This document shows positions 60,796-64,000 of a stretch of 64,000 nt of DNA, piece by piece (the stretch's first letter is position 1; every line of letters starts with the position of its first letter). Under the pieces are notes generated by a model. That model was not told the origin of the DNA, did not search any database, and saw nothing but the letters and a program-made list of their open reading frames with translations. Position numbers and translations under genes: made by a program. This stretch comes from Acetobacteraceae bacterium. Its GTDB lineage: Bacteria > Pseudomonadota > Alphaproteobacteria > Acetobacterales > Acetobacteraceae. Location of the stretch: assembly GCA_025354865.1 (NCBI GenBank), contig JANXMB010000128.1:1-64000 (forward strand), read 5' to 3'.

Positions 60796-61503
60796 ATGCC
60801 CACGATTCCGCGCCTCTTTGTTGCAACCCCCCTTCTATCGGCCACCGATGTCCCGGGCACCGCAGCCCAGGCCCATTATCTCGGCTCGGTGATACGCCGG
60901 GCGGTGGGGGACGAAGTGTGCTTGTTCAACGGCCGCGATGGGGAGTGGCGCGCCGTCATCGCGGTTCTGCGCCGCGATCGGGTGGCGTTTCGTTTGCAGT
61001 CATGCCTGAGGCAGCAGGCGCCGGACGGCGATCTTTGGCTGCTCTTTGCTTTGCTGAAGCGCGACACGACCGATTTGACGATCGAGAAAGCGACGGAACT
61101 CGGCGTATCCGTTATCCAGCCGGTCGTCACCGATCGTACCAATGCCGCCCGCGTCAACGAGGACCGGCTGCGCGCCATCGCCACGGAAGCGGCCGAACAG
61201 TGCGAGCGCCTCACGATCCCGGAAATCCGCCCGCCCCGTTCGCTGGCCGATTTGCTGGCATCCTGGCCACCCGATCGGAAGCTGTTCGCGGCGATCGAAC
61301 GAGCGGACGTCGCCAGGATCGGACCGGCATCGGGACCGTGTGCACTGCTGGTCGGTCCGGAGGGCGGCTTTACGGCAGCCGAGCTTGACGCGCTGCGACG
61401 ATATTCGTTTGTTGAGCCTGTGACGCTCGGGCCACTGGTGCTGCGAGCCGAAACGGCATGCCTGGTCGGACTGGCCCTGTTGCGTTCGGCCGGTTGCGGG
61501 TAA
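60796..61503 (+). CDS. rsmE: 16S rRNA m3U1498 methyltransferase RsmE
   Basis: 235 residues from ATG 60796. The N-terminal PUA-like domain (AHYLGSVIRRAVGDEV) is followed by a SPOUT methyltransferase domain with TELGVSVIQPVVTDRT, LVGPEGGFTAAE and the C-terminal LGPLVLRAETA knot, all RsmE signatures. It methylates U1498 of 16S rRNA with SAM. The upstream extension of the frame is antisense to ubiA and is ignored. Confidence 0.95.
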   Translation: MPTIPRLFVATPLLSATDVPGTAAQAHYLGSVIRRAVGDEVCLFNGRDGEWRAVIAVLRRDRVAFRLQSCLRQQAPDGDLWLLFALLKRDTTDLTIEKATELGVSVIQPVVTDRTNAARVNEDRLRAIATEAAEQCERLTIPEIRPPRSLADLLASWPPDRKLFAAIERADVARIGPASGPCALLVGPEGGFTAAELDALRRYSFVEPVTLGPLVLRAETACLVGLALLRSAGCG

Positions 61504-61539
61504 GAAGCCGAACCACGAACCGAGACGTTTGGGAAGAAT

Positions 61540-62919
61540 ATGTCCAACCCTGGCGACAGCGACACGACCCCGCTCACGTCCATCCAACAGATGGCCGACT
61601 ATCTCGCCGTCGGCTGTAAGCCGGCCGAGGCGTTCCGTATTGGGACGGAGCACGAGAAATTCGGCTTTCGTCTCGATGATCGTCTAGCGCCCCCCTACCT
61701 GCCGGCCGATGGGCAGCCGGGCTCGATTCGCGACATCCTTGCCGGCCTGCGTCGCTACGACGCCGAGCCCATCATGGACGGCGAAAACGTCATCGGGCTG
61801 AAGCAGGGCGGCGCGTCTGTTTCGCTGGAGCCGGCTGGGCAGCTCGAACTATCGGGCGCACCGTTGGAAACCTTGCACGACGCCAAGGCCGAATTCGATT
61901 GGCACTTCGAACAGGTTCGCGCCGTGTCCGAACCGTTGCGGGTTGGCTTCGCGCCCCTGGGCTTCCATCCTTTCGCGACCCGGGCGGCGATGCCTTGGAT
62001 GCCCAAAGGCCGCTATGCCATCATGCGGCGTTACATGCCCTTGGTCGGTTCGCTCGGTTTGGACATGATGACTCGCACCTGCACCGTTCAGGTGAACCTG
62101 GACTATGCATCCGAGCAGGACATGATCCGGAAACTCCGGGTATCGTTGCTGTTGCAGCCGCTGGCGACCGCGCTGTTCGCGAACTCGCCGTTCAAGGAGG
62201 GCGCGCCGAACGGTCTGCTGTCCAACCGGGCGCATGTTTGGACTGATACCGACAACCAACGGTCGGGCATCCCGAAGGTCATGTTCGAGGACGGGTTCGG
62301 TTTCGAACGCTATGCCCAATGGCTCGTCGATTCGGTGCCGATGTACTTCGTCTACCGCTCGGACCGATATATCGACATTGCCGGTCGGTCGTTTCGCGAC
62401 TTCATGAACGGTAAGTTGCACGGGGAAACCGGCACGGAACCGACGATCGGGGATTTCGCCGATCATGTCACAACCGTGTTTACCGACGTGCGAATCAAGC
62501 GCTTCGTGGAAATGCGAGGCGCCGACGCCGGACGACCCGACATGATGCTGGCGCAATCGGCACTCTGGGTCGGACTGCTCTACGACGACGCGGCGCTGAC
62601 GGCGGCCGAGGCGTTGTTGCGCGGCGCCGGCTGGGCCGAAGCGAACGCCATGCGGGCGGCGGTGCCAGTGCACGGCCTTGCGACACCTTGGAAACAGGGC
62701 ACCATGCGCGACCTCGCGCGGGACGTGGTTGCCATCGCGCAGGATGGCCTGAAGGCCCGCTGCCGCCTGAACCCTGCCGGCGAGTCGGAGGCGATTTACC
62801 TCGCCCCGCTGGCCGACATCGCGGCCGGCGCACCGACCCAGGCCGAATATTGGCTGGCCCGATATCGCGATGTGTGGAACGGCGATCTCAGCCGGATCTT
62901 TGCCGAAGCGGCTGTCTGA
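61540..62919 (+). CDS. gshA: glutamate-cysteine ligase (proteobacterial/plant type)
   Basis: 459 residues. It carries RIGTEHEKFGF near the N terminus (ATP/Glu site), GGASVSLEPAGQLELSG, MTRTCTVQVNLDY and MRGADAGRPDMM, all typical of the alphaproteobacterial/plant GshA lineage. It makes gamma-glutamylcysteine, the first step of glutathione synthesis. It starts 36 bases after rsmE and is likely cotranscribed with it. Palindromes follow its stop. Confidence 0.93.
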   Translation: MSNPGDSDTTPLTSIQQMADYLAVGCKPAEAFRIGTEHEKFGFRLDDRLAPPYLPADGQPGSIRDILAGLRRYDAEPIMDGENVIGLKQGGASVSLEPAGQLELSGAPLETLHDAKAEFDWHFEQVRAVSEPLRVGFAPLGFHPFATRAAMPWMPKGRYAIMRRYMPLVGSLGLDMMTRTCTVQVNLDYASEQDMIRKLRVSLLLQPLATALFANSPFKEGAPNGLLSNRAHVWTDTDNQRSGIPKVMFEDGFGFERYAQWLVDSVPMYFVYRSDRYIDIAGRSFRDFMNGKLHGETGTEPTIGDFADHVTTVFTDVRIKRFVEMRGADAGRPDMMLAQSALWVGLLYDDAALTAAEALLRGAGWAEANAMRAAVPVHGLATPWKQGTMRDLARDVVAIAQDGLKARCRLNPAGESEAIYLAPLADIAAGAPTQAEYWLARYRDVWNGDLSRIFAEAAV

Positions 62920-62940
62920 TACCGGTCGGCCGGACGGTAT
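62919..62940. repeat. near-palindrome after gshA
   Basis: ATACCG (62919-62924) and CGGTAT (62935-62940) form perfect outer arms around a GGCC core. Its ATACC-type ends and CGGCCG-like centre are related to the larger hairpin at 62983-63033. Confidence 0.6.
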
Positions 62941-62982
62941 GCGCGCAGGGTTGGCGTGGCGGCTGCGCGCGAAATCAAGAGA

Positions 62983-63033
62983 ATACCAGCCGACCGACCG
63001 CTGGTTAGAGTCAAAGGTTCGGTCGGCTGGTAT
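62983..63033. terminator. bidirectional terminator-like hairpin between gshA and ahcY
   Basis: Perfect 15-base inverted repeat: ATACCAGCCGACCGA at 62983-62997 and its complement at 63019-63033, with a 21-base loop. It lies between convergent genes, so it can serve both. The flanking T/A runs are short, so function as an intrinsic terminator is likely but not certain. Confidence 0.65.
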
Positions 63034-63041
63034 AAATCGAT

Positions 63042-64000
63042 CTAGTAACGATAAAGGTCGTGTTTGAACGGCCCGCTGGTGCTAATGCCGATGTATTCGG
63101 CCTGCGCCGGCGACAGTTTGGTCAGCTTCGCGCCGACCTTTTCCAGGTGCAAAGCCGCAACCTTCTCGTCCAGCGCCTTGGGCAGGGTGTAGACGTCCAG
63201 TTTGTATTTGCCGGCCGGGGCGTGGAACAACTCGATCTGGGCCAGCACCTGATTGCTGAAGCTGGTGCTCATGACGAAGCTGGGGTGACCCGTGGCATTG
63301 CCCAGGTTCACCAAGCGCCCTTCGGAGAGCACGATCAGACGCTTGCCGTCCGGGAACACCACTTCGTCCACCTGTGGCTTGACGTTGTCCCAGGTGTAGT
63401 TGCGCAGGGCGTCGATCTCGATCTCGGAATCGAAGTGCCCGATGTTGCAGACAATCGCGCGGTGCTTCATCGCCCGCATGTGGTCGATGGTGATCACGCC
63501 GACATTGCCGGTGGCGGTGACGAAGATATCGCCGTGTCCGGCAACGTCGTCCATCGTCACGACCTGATAGCCTTCCATCGCCGCCTGCAAGGCACAGATC
63601 GGATCGACTTCCGTTACCATCACCCGGCAACCGGCGTTGCGCAGCGATGCGGCGGAGCCCTTGCCGACGTCGCCGAACCCGTTCACCACCGCCACTTTAC
63701 CGGCCATCATCACGTCGGTGCCACGGCGGATACCGTCCACCAGCGACTCGCGGCAGCCATACAGATTGTCGAACTTCGACTTGGTAACGCTGTCGTTGAC
63801 GTTGATCGCCGGGCTCAACAGCTTGCCGTCGCGGACCATGTCGCGCAGGCGCAGGACGCCGGTGGTGGTTTCCTCGGAGATGCCCTTAACGTCCTTCATC
63901 ATCTCGGGATATTTCTGATGCATCAGCAGCGTCAGATCGCCGCCGTCGTCCAGGATCATGTTCGGCGTCCAACCGTCCGGACCGCGAACGGTCTGTTCGA
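63042..64000 (-). CDS. ahcY: adenosylhomocysteinase (3' part; N terminus outside window)
   Basis: About 319 C-terminal residues of S-adenosylhomocysteine hydrolase; the frame is open through the window edge at 64000. Visible features are [14 protein letters not shown] at the start, the NAD-binding [26 protein letters not shown] and the C-terminal KHDLYRY ending. It recycles SAH to adenosine and homocysteine. No regulatory region is visible because the 5' end is beyond the window. Confidence 0.96.
   Translation of the reverse strand, partial: EQTVRGPDGWTPNMILDDGGDLTLLMHQKYPEMMKDVKGISEETTTGVLRLRDMVRDGKLLSPAINVNDSVTKSKFDNLYGCRESLVDGIRRGTDVMMAGKVAVVNGFGDVGKGSAASLRNAGCRVMVTEVDPICALQAAMEGYQVVTMDDVAGHGDIFVTATGNVGVITIDHMRAMKHRAIVCNIGHFDSEIEIDALRNYTWDNVKPQVDEVVFPDGKRLIVLSEGRLVNLGNATGHPSFVMSTSFSNQVLAQIELFHAPAGKYKLDVYTLPKALDEKVAALHLEKVGAKLTKLSPAQAEYIGISTSGPFKHDLYRY

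Overview
The window is high-GC DNA from an alphaproteobacterium, most likely an Acetobacteraceae/Rhodospirillales-type genome. The gene orders miaB-phoH-ybeY-corC and ubiA-rsmE-gshA are typical of that class, and the proteins (KdsB, the Yej peptide transporter, membrane-anchored cytochrome c) are Gram-negative. No rRNA, tRNA, CRISPR array or insertion sequence was recognised.

Layout. 0-4.8 kb: miaB, phoH, ybeY, corC (overlapping start/stop codons) and a short-chain dehydrogenase bracketed by palindromic repeats. 4.9-7.9 kb (minus strand): AmpG-like permease, GNAT acetyltransferase, amidase. 8.2-19 kb (plus strand): a type I secretion pair (ABC exporter and membrane-fusion protein), a Sel1-repeat protein, a 952-residue two-catalytic-domain glycosyltransferase, a protein with ChW-like segments and a second glycosyltransferase. 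This looks like an envelope or export-and-glycosylation locus. 19-20.7 kb (minus): pheA and kdsB. 20.8-27.8 kb (plus): one tightly packed unit, cytochrome c, HisN-type phosphatase, yejABEF. 28-30.7 kb (plus): CoA-transferase, enoyl-CoA hydratase and two tandem cupin-like paralogues.

30.75-54.56 kb (minus) is a single unidirectional phage-type morphogenesis block. In transcription order it encodes large terminase, portal, scaffold, capsid, three connector proteins, contractile sheath, tube, a tail chaperone with a G_GGA_AAC -1 frameshift site, a short protein at the tape-measure position, gpU/gpX/gpD-like proteins, spike, gp25-like wedge, gpJ, gpI-like protein, and several fibres ending in an SGNH-type esterase. 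No integrase, repressor, replication, small-terminase or lysis gene was recognised, and the block sits only 4 bp from a host cupin gene. It is either a defective prophage or a domesticated contractile-tailed particle (GTA-like) cluster.

55-64 kb returns to host genes: DinG-like helicase, PhoR-like kinase, METTL20-like methyltransferase, ubiA, rsmE, gshA and the 3' part of ahcY, which runs off the window.

Two genome-level habits stand out. Several genes appear to start on TTG, GTG or even CTG codons that overlap the upstream stop (TTGA, GTGA, CTGA). Palindromic repeat elements sit downstream of several genes, one of them flanked by an exact 18-bp duplication.
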